This document shows, piece after piece, positions 53,589 through 61,672 of a stretch of DNA of 64,000 nucleotides. Numbering within the stretch: position 1 is the stretch's first letter; every line of letters starts with the position of its first letter. Under the pieces are notes generated by a model that ran no database searches, had not been told where the DNA came from, and worked only from the letters and a program-made list of their open reading frames with translations. The stretch spans positions 1-64,000 of the forward strand of contig JAMPAI010000005.1 of assembly GCA_023667315.1 (NCBI GenBank), read 5' to 3'. Position numbers and translations under genes: made by a program. This DNA is from Ruminococcus flavefaciens (GTDB taxonomy: Bacteria; Bacteroidota; Bacteroidia; Bacteroidales; P3).

Positions 53589-54662
53589 CTACTGCACCCT
53601 ATAAATCAACTGATTATATTTCATCAGGTAATGATAGGAACTGTCGGGCATACCTTGCTCCGAAAAAAGAACGGAAATTTCGTAAGCGAGCGAGGCATAC
53701 GAACTTAAATTACTGTCCATCAATGATATCGAGCAAGCCTTATCGTAGTAGGAACGGGCTTGCGCGTACTCCTTCCTGTAACGAAAGTAATTGCCGATAT
53801 TCTCGTACAAGAGCACCCTTATATTATTGTTTCCGTCTTCCGACAAAAGCTTCAGACTTTCGTTATAGCAGAAATAGGCCGAATCCCTCCGGTCTAAGGC
53901 TGCCTGATATGAACCCAGGTTTAGCCATGCCACCGCCAGAAGATCCTTATGGCCTTCCTTCCCTTGCAATGCCGCCATCGGAGAACGGATAAAGGCGGCT
54001 GCCGCATCGTATTTCTCTTCTATAAACAACAGCCGCGAATAATTGATTTGAAGTCGATACCAAGCCAATGAATTTGTATCCAGTAAATTGAATGCTATGT
54101 CGTAATAACGGCGGCTTTGATCGTAATCGTAGAAATAAGGACTTATATTGCCCAAGGTAACCGCTGTTTCCGCAAACATTTGAGAATCACCGATTTCTTC
54201 AGCCAGACGATGAGCCTCCAAGGCATAGCGGAACGCCACCGTAAAATTGCCGGAAGACAATTCCGTAATGGCCTTGGCATAATTCAGCAACAAACGGTTG
54301 GCGGCATCCCGCATCATGGCGGGATCCTGCAACAGCGAATCGATGCCGGAAGCATAGCGGCTGTGTCCGTTGCTCTGCGAATATTCGGCCAAGACATCCC
54401 AATAGATACATTGCGCCAAAAGATGACGGTCGCCGCCTTTCGATGCCCGGGAATAGAGTTCCCGAATCATTTCCTTGGCCTGCCGCCCCCTGCTGAAATA
54501 ATTCTTTTGAACGAAAGCGACCAGGGAATCCGACGGAAGCCGGGTATAGCCGGCGGAAAATTCCGCCGCCGAAGCGGAGGAGCACAAACCAACAAACGAC
54601 AGGCACACGAAAGCGCAGCCCATCAAACTTCGTCCGAACCGATTCCCTGCCCGTTTATTCAT
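53589..54662 (-). CDS. TPR sensor part of a LuxR-type regulator, N-terminal half
   Basis: A 357-residue periplasmic TPR protein: a signal peptide (MNKRAGNRFGRSLMGCAFVCL region) followed by several TPR repeats (about 50-350: ALEAHRLAEEIGDSQMFAETAVTLGN, LYENIGNYFRYRKEYAQARSYYDKA). It ends RVQ then TAG (53591-53589). The next codons (P, then M) continue in the same frame into the TM-LuxR part. In related proteins I know, the two parts are one chain. ATG at 54662 overlaps the rimO stop by 8 nt, indicating coupling. Confidence 0.82.
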   Translation of the reverse strand: MNKRAGNRFGRSLMGCAFVCLSFVGLCSSASAAEFSAGYTRLPSDSLVAFVQKNYFSRGRQAKEMIRELYSRASKGGDRHLLAQCIYWDVLAEYSQSNGHSRYASGIDSLLQDPAMMRDAANRLLLNYAKAITELSSGNFTVAFRYALEAHRLAEEIGDSQMFAETAVTLGNISPYFYDYDQSRRYYDIAFNLLDTNSLAWYRLQINYSRLLFIEEKYDAAAAFIRSPMAALQGKEGHKDLLAVAWLNLGSYQAALDRRDSAYFCYNESLKLLSEDGNNNIRVLLYENIGNYFRYRKEYAQARSYYDKACSISLMDSNLSSYASLAYEISVLFSEQGMPDSSYHYLMKYNQLIYRVQ

Positions 54663-55953
54663 ACGCAACAACCGTCCCATACAGATCGAAGGCCTCGGCA
54701 GATGTAATCCTTATGTTGTAGAACTCCCCGGTTTTCAACTCGGCGGAATCGGCCGGTATCAGCACCTCGTTGTCTACTTCGGGCGAATCGTAGCGGGTGC
54801 GGCCCACATAGAACTCGCCTTCCAGACGGTCTATCAGCACCTCGTAGGTCTTGCCGATGCGGGTCTGGTTCAGATTATAAGAGATTTCTTCCTGAATGTC
54901 CATGATTTCCTGCGCCCTGCGTTCCTTTTCTTCTTCAGACACCGTGTCGCCCGAGGCGTAGGCCGGTGTGCCTTCCTCGCGCGAATAGGGGAACACGCCC
55001 AGACGGTCGAAGCGGAACGACTGCACAAAGGCCTTCAGTTCCTCGAACGCCGCCTCATCCTCGCCCGGAAAGCCGGTGATGAGCGTGGTGCGGAAAGCCG
55101 CGTCGGGCAGTGCCTCGCGGAAATCCCGCAACAGGGCAAGCGTCTGTTCCTTGCTCGTGTTGCGCGCCATATCCTTTAAGATGGCCGAGTTGATATGCTG
55201 CAAGGGAATGTCCACGTAAGGGCATACCTTGGGCTCGTTCGCCATCACGCGCAGCAAGTCTTTGGGAAAGGCGTGGGGATAAAGGTATTGCAGACGTATC
55301 CAGTGCAGGCCCTCGATACGGCAGAGTTCGCGCACCAAGTCGGCGATGACCCGCTTGCCGTATAAATCCATGCCGTAATAGGTCAGGTCCTGCGCCACGA
55401 GAATCACTTCCCTCACGCCGTTCCCGGCCAGCATGCGGGCTTCCTGCAAAATTTCTTCCTTGGGTCGGGAAATGTGTTGGCCGCGGATCAGCGGAATGGC
55501 GCAGAACGCGCAGCGGCGGTTGCAACCCTCGGATACCTTAAGGTAGGCGTAATGCCTGGGCGTCGTGAGCTTCCGTTCCTTGGCATCGGTTTCCGTATGG
55601 CTCTGCAGGATGGCGTTCACCACTTCCTGCGCGTTATTCACGCCGAACCAGGCGTCCACGTCGGGAATCTCCTCTTTAAGTTCGTTTCCATGCCGCTGCA
55701 CCAGGCAGCCCATCACGAACACCTTGCCCTTTTTGCGCCGGTTCTTGCGGGCGGTCTCGGCCAGGATGGCGTCGATCGACTCCTCCTTGGCATCCAATAT
55801 AAAGCCGCAGGTGTTTATCAGCACCACATCGGCGGTGCGCGGACTGGTTTCGTCCACAATGCCCCAGCCGGCCTTCCTGACATTGCCGAGAATCACCTCG
55901 GAATCCACCGTGTTCTTGGAACACCCCAGACTCACTACTTTTAAGGATGGCAT
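54655..55953 (-). CDS. rimO: Ribosomal protein S12 methylthiotransferase
   Basis: A 432-residue radical SAM methylthiotransferase that modifies Asp88/89 of ribosomal protein S12. The N-terminal UPF0004 domain has SLGCSKNTVDSEVILG; the radical SAM core has EGCNRRCAFCAIPLIRG (CX3CX2C); the C-terminal TRAM domain begins near RIGKTYEVLIDRLEGEFYVGR. The third N-terminal cysteine lies in FVMGCLVQRHG. It follows ftsY by 9 bp in the standard Bacteroidota order. Confidence 0.96.
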   Translation of the reverse strand: MPSLKVVSLGCSKNTVDSEVILGNVRKAGWGIVDETSPRTADVVLINTCGFILDAKEESIDAILAETARKNRRKKGKVFVMGCLVQRHGNELKEEIPDVDAWFGVNNAQEVVNAILQSHTETDAKERKLTTPRHYAYLKVSEGCNRRCAFCAIPLIRGQHISRPKEEILQEARMLAGNGVREVILVAQDLTYYGMDLYGKRVIADLVRELCRIEGLHWIRLQYLYPHAFPKDLLRVMANEPKVCPYVDIPLQHINSAILKDMARNTSKEQTLALLRDFREALPDAAFRTTLITGFPGEDEAAFEELKAFVQSFRFDRLGVFPYSREEGTPAYASGDTVSEEEKERRAQEIMDIQEEISYNLNQTRIGKTYEVLIDRLEGEFYVGRTRYDSPEVDNEVLIPADSAELKTGEFYNIRITSAEAFDLYGTVVAYE

Positions 55954-55962
55954 GACCGATGT

Positions 55963-56937
55963 TTATTTTTCGTTGCCGAACAGCGATTCCACGAAGCTGA
56001 TCTTGTTGAACAGCTGCAGATCGTTTATCTTCTCGCCCACCCCGATATACTTGATGGGAATGCGGAACTGATTGGAGATGCCGATGGCCACCCCTCCCTT
56101 GGCCGTACCGTCTAATTTAGTGAGCGCCAAGGCGTTCACTTCGGTGGCGGCGGTAAACTGTTTGGCCTGCTCGATGGCATTCTGCCCGGTGGAGGCATCC
56201 AGCACCAGCAGTATCTCGTGCGGTGCCTCGGGCACCACTTTCTTCATCACGTTCTTGATTTTCGAAAGCTCGTTCATCAAGCCCACCTTGTTGTGCAGAC
56301 GCCCGGCGGTATCGATAATCACCACATCGGCTTCCTTAGCCACGGCCGACTTAAGCGTGTCGAACGCCACCGAGGCCGGGTCGGAGCCCATGTTCTGCGC
56401 CACAACCGGCACATCCACCCGCCGGCCCCATTCCTGCAGCTGCTCCACGGCGGCCGCGCGGAAGGTATCGGCCGCACCCAGCACCACCTTGGCGCCGCTC
56501 TGCTTGAACTTGTAGGCCAACTTGCCGATGGTCGTGGTCTTGCCGACCCCGTTCACGCCCACCACCATAATCACGTAAGGCTTCTTGCCGTCTTCTTTCC
56601 ACGGGTCGTCCTGCGGGCTTTCCACCAGCAGGGCACAGATTTCCTCGCGCAGCACCTTGTTCAGCTCGTCGGTGCCCAGGTATTTGTCGCGCTTCACCCT
56701 TTCCTGCAGGCGTTCTATAATCTGCAGGGTCGTGTCCACGCCCACATCAGACGTAACCAAGGCTTCCTCCAGATTGTCAAGCACCTCGTCGTCAACGGTC
56801 GATTTTCCGGCCACAGCGCGGGTTATTTTCTTGAAAACGTTTTCCTTGGTCTTGTCCAGTCCCTTCTGCAAAACCTCCTGTTCTTCCTGAACCTGCGTGG
56901 CGGTCTTGTTGCGGGAGAGAAACGAAAAGATTCCCAT
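55963..56937 (-). CDS. ftsY: Signal recognition particle receptor FtsY
   Basis: A 324-residue SRP receptor GTPase that targets membrane proteins to the Sec translocon. The N-terminal helical N-domain is followed by the G-domain: [15 protein letters not shown] (G1), [14 protein letters not shown] (I-box region), [17 protein letters not shown] (G3), [11 protein letters not shown] (G4), and the C-terminal [12 protein letters not shown]. The acidic A-domain is nearly absent, as usual in this phylum. Confidence 0.96.
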   Translation of the reverse strand: MGIFSFLSRNKTATQVQEEQEVLQKGLDKTKENVFKKITRAVAGKSTVDDEVLDNLEEALVTSDVGVDTTLQIIERLQERVKRDKYLGTDELNKVLREEICALLVESPQDDPWKEDGKKPYVIMVVGVNGVGKTTTIGKLAYKFKQSGAKVVLGAADTFRAAAVEQLQEWGRRVDVPVVAQNMGSDPASVAFDTLKSAVAKEADVVIIDTAGRLHNKVGLMNELSKIKNVMKKVVPEAPHEILLVLDASTGQNAIEQAKQFTAATEVNALALTKLDGTAKGGVAIGISNQFRIPIKYIGVGEKINDLQLFNKISFVESLFGNEK

Positions 56938-57049
56938 CTCGATCGATTTTTACGGTAGGTTACAAACACATAAAGGTTCACCGATGTAACCGATGAACCT
57001 CCATGCAAACAACGGGCAAAACACCCGTAAGACACCACGAAAAGCGGAA

Positions 57050-57208
57050 TTAAGCCTTGTTGGCAAAATATTCCTTTACCTTGTCGTTGGCGATGATTTC
57101 TTCCTTGAAAGTATAGGCACCCGTCTTGGGCGACTTAACTACTTTCACTACCTTGGCAAAATCCTTGCCGGTACTGGTTTTCAGGGTTGCAACTACTTTC
57201 TTTGCCAT
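57050..57208 (-). CDS. DUF4295 small protein
   Basis: A 52-residue basic protein (MAKKVVATLKTSTGKDFAKV to VKEYFANKA). It matches DUF4295, a small family of unknown function that sits between rpmG and ftsY in Bacteroidota. It is likely ribosome-associated by context. Its start lies 8 bp after the rpmG stop. Confidence 0.9.
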   Translation of the reverse strand: MAKKVVATLKTSTGKDFAKVVKVVKSPKTGAYTFKEEIIANDKVKEYFANKA

Positions 57209-57216
57209 GGCTCAAA

Positions 57217-57405
57217 CTATTTTATTTCTTTGTGAACCGTCATTCTCTTAAGAATGGGGTTGTACTTCTTCAATTCCAAACGGTCGGGCGTGTTCTTTTT
57301 GTTCTTGGTGGTAATATAACGGGAAGTGCCCGGCATACCGCTGGCCTTGTGTTCGGTGCATTCCAAAATCACCTGAACGCGTGCCTCTTTATTTTTCTTT
57401 CCCAT
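57217..57405 (-). CDS. rpmG: 50S ribosomal protein L33
   Basis: A 62-residue L33. [21 protein letters not shown] and [20 protein letters not shown] are the diagnostic blocks. Zinc-binding CXXC pairs are absent, so it is the zinc-independent form. In most relatives rpmB (L28) comes directly before it; here a promoter does. Confidence 0.97.
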   Translation of the reverse strand: MGKKNKEARVQVILECTEHKASGMPGTSRYITTKNKKNTPDRLELKKYNPILKRMTVHKEIK

Positions 57406-57442
57406 GGTTTCTTACTGTTTTAAGGTATTCTGAATAGGGGTG

Positions 57443-57473
57443 CAAAAGTAGTATTTTTTTTTGGATTAACAAA
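57443..57473 (-). promoter_or_regulatory. Promoter of the rpmG-DUF4295-ftsY-rimO run
   Basis: On the minus strand TTTG (57473-57470), a 19-nt spacer and TACTTTTG (57450-57443) match the consensus in both boxes and spacing, 37 bp before the L33 start. Confidence 0.65.
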
Positions 57474-57586
57474 GCACCCCTGTCTTTTTGGCCACGTCGT
57501 CCTATTTTCGTATATTGGCCTGTCAAACAAACAAAACATTAATCAAAACAATCCATCTATCTATTAACCCCCAAAACCATACCGCT

Positions 57587-58180
57587 ATGAAAAAATCGTT
57601 GCTTATCCTGACACTCCTCGCTTTTTCGTTTGCAGGGATTCACGCTAAAGAAGCCATCACGAAAACCGATACCGTGATAATGGTTCCGACCAAAAGGAAT
57701 GTGGTTAAAAAAGACATTCCCGGCAGAGGTTTTGCCAAATCCGTGGAAGTATCGGCAAGTGCCCTTCCCAAAGATGTCGCCAATGTATCGCTGGTGATGC
57801 TGAATGGATACCGGTTTAATAAATATATTTTCATCGGTGGAGGAATCGGTATCACGTACCTCTACGAAAAAGATGTGTGGGAGTATGGTGGCAACAAGGA
57901 GGTAGACATCGACCACAGCGTGGGAATACCTGTGTTCTTCCGTGCAAAATTCAATTTCACGAACAAACGGGTATCACCCTTTTTTGGCGTAGACCTCGGG
58001 GTTGCTTTACTTTGGGACGTTGATCACGAATACAGTTACGATTACGTTGATCCCCGGTTCATCTTCCGTCCGCATATCGGACTTGATATCAACGTCAGCG
58101 AAAAAATCAAACCCTACATTATGGTAGGCGGTTCTGTAGATTGCGGCGCGTTGTTTTTCGGTGTCGGCTGTAAATTTTAA
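57587..58180 (+). CDS. Small outer membrane beta-barrel protein
   Basis: A 197-residue protein with a signal peptide (MKKSLLILTLLAFSFAGIHA). The rest alternates polar and hydrophobic residues as amphipathic strands (YIFIGGGIGITYLYEK, VSPFFGVDLGVALLWD, IKPYIMVGGSVDCGALFFGVGCKF), typical of 8-strand porin-family barrels. ATG at 57587 is chosen; the frame upstream has no signal-like features. It is a single gene ending at a strong terminator. The function is unknown. Confidence 0.8.
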   Translation: MKKSLLILTLLAFSFAGIHAKEAITKTDTVIMVPTKRNVVKKDIPGRGFAKSVEVSASALPKDVANVSLVMLNGYRFNKYIFIGGGIGITYLYEKDVWEYGGNKEVDIDHSVGIPVFFRAKFNFTNKRVSPFFGVDLGVALLWDVDHEYSYDYVDPRFIFRPHIGLDINVSEKIKPYIMVGGSVDCGALFFGVGCKF

Positions 58181-58196
58181 GGATAACCGCAAAACA

Positions 58197-58227
58197 AAAA
58201 GAGCCTGTCCATCGGACAGGCTCTTTT
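58197..58227. terminator. Bidirectional terminator between barrel gene and aspA
   Basis: A 14-bp perfect stem (58197-58210 with 58214-58227) with a 3-nt loop ATC; T-rich on both outgoing strands. Confidence 0.93.
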
Positions 58228-58249
58228 ACTATACATGCCTCCAGGAAGA

Positions 58250-59728
58250 TTACTTCTTGGCCGGCTTGATGTCCAGCTTCACGGGGTTGACCATGTTTTC
58301 GGTCTTCATGATCTTGTCGAGGTCGGCCTTGGTCATCAATTTGTATTTCAGAACCAATTCGATTACGCTCTTGCCGGTTTTCTTGGCTTCCTTGGCGATT
58401 TCGTCGCCCTTGTGGTGGCCGATGTAGGGGTTGAGCATGGTGATGATGCCGATGCTGTTTTCCACCATTTCGCGGCAGCGTTTTTCGTTGGCCTTCAGAC
58501 CGTCGATACAGAGCGTACGCAGGGTGTTGAACGCGTTCTGCAGCAGTTCGATGGATTCGAACACGGCGTAGCACATAACGGGTTCCATAACGTTCAGTTC
58601 CAACTGGGCGGCGTCGGCGGCCATCGTTACGGTAAGGTCGTTACCGATAACGCGGAAGCACACCTGGTTCACCACTTCGGGAATAACGGGGTTCACCTTG
58701 CCGGGCATGATGGAGGAACCGGGCTGCATTTCGGGAAGGAACACTTCCTGCAAACCGCAGCGGGGGCCGGAACCCATCAGACGCAGGTCGTTGCAGACCT
58801 TGCCCAGACGAACCGCCAGACGTTTCAGGCCGGAGGAGTAGTTTACCACCGCGCCGTTGTCGGAAGTTACGAAAACGAGGTTCTTGTCGAGCTTGATCTT
58901 GAGTTTCATCACCGAAGCCAAGGCCTTGGCGCAGGCATCGGCGTAACCCGGTTCGGCGTTGATGCCGGTACCGATGGCGGTGGCGCCCATGTTCACGGTA
59001 AGGAATTCCTGGGCGGCTTCGTCCAAAGCGGCCACTTCACGCTTCAAGCCTTCGGCAAAACCGTTGAAGGTCTGACCCAAGGTCATGGGAACGGCATCCT
59101 GCAGCTGGGTACGGCCCATCTTCACCATCTTGGCGAATTCCTTGCCTTTCTTTTCGAAAGACTTGATGAGCTGCTTGAGCGCGGCCACCATTTCCACATG
59201 GCTCAGGTAGAGGCCGAAGTGCATGGCGGTGGGATAGGCGTCGTTGGTGGACTGGGAGCAGTTTACGTGGTCGTTGGGGTTGCAGTACTGGTATTCGCCC
59301 GGTTTGTGGCCCATGATCTGCAGGGCGCGGTTGGCGATCACTTCGTTGGCGTTCATGTTCATCGTGGTACCTGCACCACCCTGAATCATATCGGAAGCGA
59401 AGGCGTCGTGGTGCTTGCCGGCAATGATTTCCTTGCAGGCGGCCACGATGGCATCCAGCTGCTTCTTATCAACACGCTTGGGGTTGATCTGGTTGTTGGC
59501 GATGGCAGCGCCCCATTTGGTGTAGGCAAACCCCTTGATGAAGTTGGGGTAGCGGTACATGGGCACGTTGCTGATCTTGAAGTTTTCAAAGCCACGAAGC
59601 GCTTGCACGCCGTAAAGGGCGTCGGCGGGAAGTTCCTTGGTTCCCAGCAAGTCGGCTTCTTTTCTCGTTTTGGTGCTTCCCTTTACCGTTTTGGAAGCGG
59701 CGGCAGTCTTAGTTGTTTTTGCAGCCAT
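58250..59728 (-). CDS. aspA: Aspartate ammonia-lyase
   Basis: A 492-residue fumarase/aspartase superfamily enzyme that deaminates L-aspartate to fumarate. GSSIMPGKVNPVIPEVVNQV is the superfamily signature loop; SQSTNDAYPTAMHFG and GRTQLQDAVPMTLGQTF are active-site regions. The N-terminus has a Lys/Thr/Ala-rich extension of about 22 residues before the usual start (KEADLLGTKELPADALYGVQ). It lies 23 bp after an aminotransferase gene, so the two are probably one operon. Confidence 0.95.
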   Translation of the reverse strand: MAAKTTKTAAASKTVKGSTKTRKEADLLGTKELPADALYGVQALRGFENFKISNVPMYRYPNFIKGFAYTKWGAAIANNQINPKRVDKKQLDAIVAACKEIIAGKHHDAFASDMIQGGAGTTMNMNANEVIANRALQIMGHKPGEYQYCNPNDHVNCSQSTNDAYPTAMHFGLYLSHVEMVAALKQLIKSFEKKGKEFAKMVKMGRTQLQDAVPMTLGQTFNGFAEGLKREVAALDEAAQEFLTVNMGATAIGTGINAEPGYADACAKALASVMKLKIKLDKNLVFVTSDNGAVVNYSSGLKRLAVRLGKVCNDLRLMGSGPRCGLQEVFLPEMQPGSSIMPGKVNPVIPEVVNQVCFRVIGNDLTVTMAADAAQLELNVMEPVMCYAVFESIELLQNAFNTLRTLCIDGLKANEKRCREMVENSIGIITMLNPYIGHHKGDEIAKEAKKTGKSVIELVLKYKLMTKADLDKIMKTENMVNPVKLDIKPAKK

Positions 59729-59751
59729 TTTTTCTATTCTTTTGGTGTTTA

Positions 59752-60954
59752 TTATTTACGTGTCGATCCGGGATATACCTTCAAGGCCTCTTCCAGGCAA
59801 TGCATGGCTTCCCGCAAATCTTCTTCCTTAAGTACATAACTGATGCGCACCTCGTTCTTGCCCGAACCCGGCGTGGAATAGAAGCCGGTGGCAGGCGCCA
59901 GCATAACGGTCTTGCCTTCGGTGCTGAAATCCTCAAGCAGCCACTGGCAGAAGCGGTCGGCGTCGTCAATGGGCAAACGGGCCACGGCATAGAACGCCCC
60001 CTTGGGATTGGGGCAGAAACAGCCGTCCATCTTGTTGATGGCGTTCACCACGATATCGCGGCGCTTGGTGTATTCGGCCAACACTTCGGCAAAATATGAA
60101 TCGGGCGCGTCGATGGCGGCTTCCCCGAAAATCTGACCGTAAGTGGGAGGGCTCAGACGGGCCTGCGCCAGTTTCATCGCCGTGGAATACACTTCCTTGT
60201 TCTTGGTCACGAACATACCGATACGGCAGCCGCAGGCCGAGTAACGCTTGGAGATGGAGTCGAGCAGGATCACGTGGTCTTCCAGGCCTTCAAGCTGCAT
60301 TACCGAATGGTACTTGCAGTTGTCGTAGCAGAATTCGCGGTACACTTCGTCGGCCATCAGGAACAGGTCGTGTTTCTTTACGATCTGCGCCAGCACCTTG
60401 AGTTCTTCTTCCGAATAGAGGTATCCGGTGGGGTTGTTGGGGTTGCAGATCAGGATGGCCTTGGTGTTCGGGGTGATTTTCTTTTCGAATTCCTCGATGG
60501 GAGGCAGCGCGAAACCGTTCTCGATCTTGGAGACGATGGGCACCGTCTTTACCCCCGCCTGCTTTCCGAAACCGGAGTAGTTGGCGTAGAAAGGTTCGGT
60601 AACGATCACCTCGTCGCCAGGGTTCAGGCAGGTCATGAACGCGAACAGGATGGCTTCCGAGCCGCCGTTGGTAACGATAATCTCGTTTTCGTTCACATTG
60701 ATGTTGAAGGTCTTGTAATATTCGGCCAGCTTCTTGCGGAACGAGAGGATACCGGCCGAGTGGCTGTAGGCCACCAAAGGCAGGTCGTTGTTCTTTACCG
60801 CGTCCAGCGCCACCTTGGGAGAGGCGATGTCGGGCTGTCCGATATTGAGGTGATAGACCTTGGTTCCCCGTTTTTTGGCTTCGTCCGAGAACGGAACGAG
60901 CTTACGGATAGGGGAAGCGGGCATTTCCTGCCCTTTTTTTGAAATGGAAGGCAT
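59752..60954 (-). CDS. Class I/II pyridoxal-phosphate aminotransferase
   Basis: A 400-residue fold type I aminotransferase of the aspartate/aromatic group. YHLNIGQPDIASPKVAL is the N-terminal motif, NPNNPTGYLYSEEEL the Asn-Pro block, DEVYREFCYD the Asp of the PLP pyridine, and DSISKRYSACGCRIG the Schiff-base lysine. Substrate preference is uncertain; pairing with aspartase suggests aspartate and 2-oxoglutarate exchange. Confidence 0.9.
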   Translation of the reverse strand: MPSISKKGQEMPASPIRKLVPFSDEAKKRGTKVYHLNIGQPDIASPKVALDAVKNNDLPLVAYSHSAGILSFRKKLAEYYKTFNINVNENEIIVTNGGSEAILFAFMTCLNPGDEVIVTEPFYANYSGFGKQAGVKTVPIVSKIENGFALPPIEEFEKKITPNTKAILICNPNNPTGYLYSEEELKVLAQIVKKHDLFLMADEVYREFCYDNCKYHSVMQLEGLEDHVILLDSISKRYSACGCRIGMFVTKNKEVYSTAMKLAQARLSPPTYGQIFGEAAIDAPDSYFAEVLAEYTKRRDIVVNAINKMDGCFCPNPKGAFYAVARLPIDDADRFCQWLLEDFSTEGKTVMLAPATGFYSTPGSGKNEVRISYVLKEEDLREAMHCLEEALKVYPGSTRK

Positions 60955-60976
60955 GATTTTCTGTTTTCAAAAACAA

Positions 60977-61004
60977 CAATCCCCGACTTTTAAACCGGGG
61001 ATTG
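60977..61004 (-). terminator. Terminator after the DUF1573 gene
   Basis: A 9-bp stem (CAATCCCCG 60977-60985 with 60996-61004), followed on the minus strand by a T-rich TTGTTTTTG. It separates the DUF1573 gene from the aminotransferase. Confidence 0.8.
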
Positions 61005-61019
61005 CGTATGATTTCTCAA

Positions 61020-61442
61020 TTAGTTCTTTGCATTTACCGTGCCGCGGATGGAGAGCACCACGCGGTCGGGGTTTCCGTTGGTGGAAACGGTGATGGATTT
61101 GCTGATGCCGCCGATACGGTTGGTATCGTAGTGAACCTTAATGGCGCTTTTCTTGCCGGGCATAATCGGCTCGCGGGGCCAGGAAGGAACGGTGCAGCCG
61201 CAGGAGGAACGCACATCGGAGAGGATCAGCGGTTCGGTTCCGTTGTTTTCGAACACAAACTCGCAATTGCCGTTGGCGCCCTGTTCAATGGTGCCGTAAT
61301 CGTGAACGGTCTTTTCGAATTTGATTCCGGGACCTTCCACTTTTTCGGTGGTTTCAGCCTTATCCACAACGGGAGCGGCCATAACGACGCCGGCGCACAA
61401 CAAAGCGGCCGCCAGCACAAATCCACAAACAAGTTTTTTCAT
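61020..61442 (-). CDS. DUF1573 domain protein
   Basis: A 140-residue exported protein with a signal peptide (LVCGFVLAAALLCAGVVMAAP). It has the DUF1573 Ig-like domain: HDYGTIEQGANGNCEFVFENNG, SDVRSSCGCTVPSWPREPIMPG with a conserved SCGCT cysteine pair, and IKVHYDT. Such proteins are abundant in Bacteroidota; the role is unknown. It is divergent from clpB. Confidence 0.88.
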   Translation of the reverse strand: MKKLVCGFVLAAALLCAGVVMAAPVVDKAETTEKVEGPGIKFEKTVHDYGTIEQGANGNCEFVFENNGTEPLILSDVRSSCGCTVPSWPREPIMPGKKSAIKVHYDTNRIGGISKSITVSTNGNPDRVVLSIRGTVNAKN

Positions 61443-61510
61443 TGCTTTCTGTTTTTAAGTTTTTCTTGGATGAAAGGCGCGAAACACTACCCCATCCTAT
61501 CAAACGGGCG

Positions 61511-61518
61511 CAAATATA
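61511..61518 (-). promoter_or_regulatory. -7 box of the DUF1573 gene
   Basis: TATATTTG followed by CGCC on the minus strand, 68 bp before the start. Upstream TTTG occurs only at 14 nt, shorter than the usual spacer. Confidence 0.4.
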
Positions 61519-61672
61519 CAAAAAGCTGAACGCAAAAGAAAAATTTACGCCATTTTGTCTTGAATATCCTTTGTTTTCAAGCGGTTTCGTGTCAAATTTT
61601 CAGAAAGAAGGCAACAATAAGGCCTCGGCAAGGATTTTGCCTGGATGAACGCAACACTAAAAAAACGAAACC

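Noticed and set aside
53586-53591. TAG read as a pyrrolysine or other recoded codon
   Set aside because: No recoding genes or downstream structure are visible in the window, and an ATG follows at once; mutation or reinitiation is simpler.
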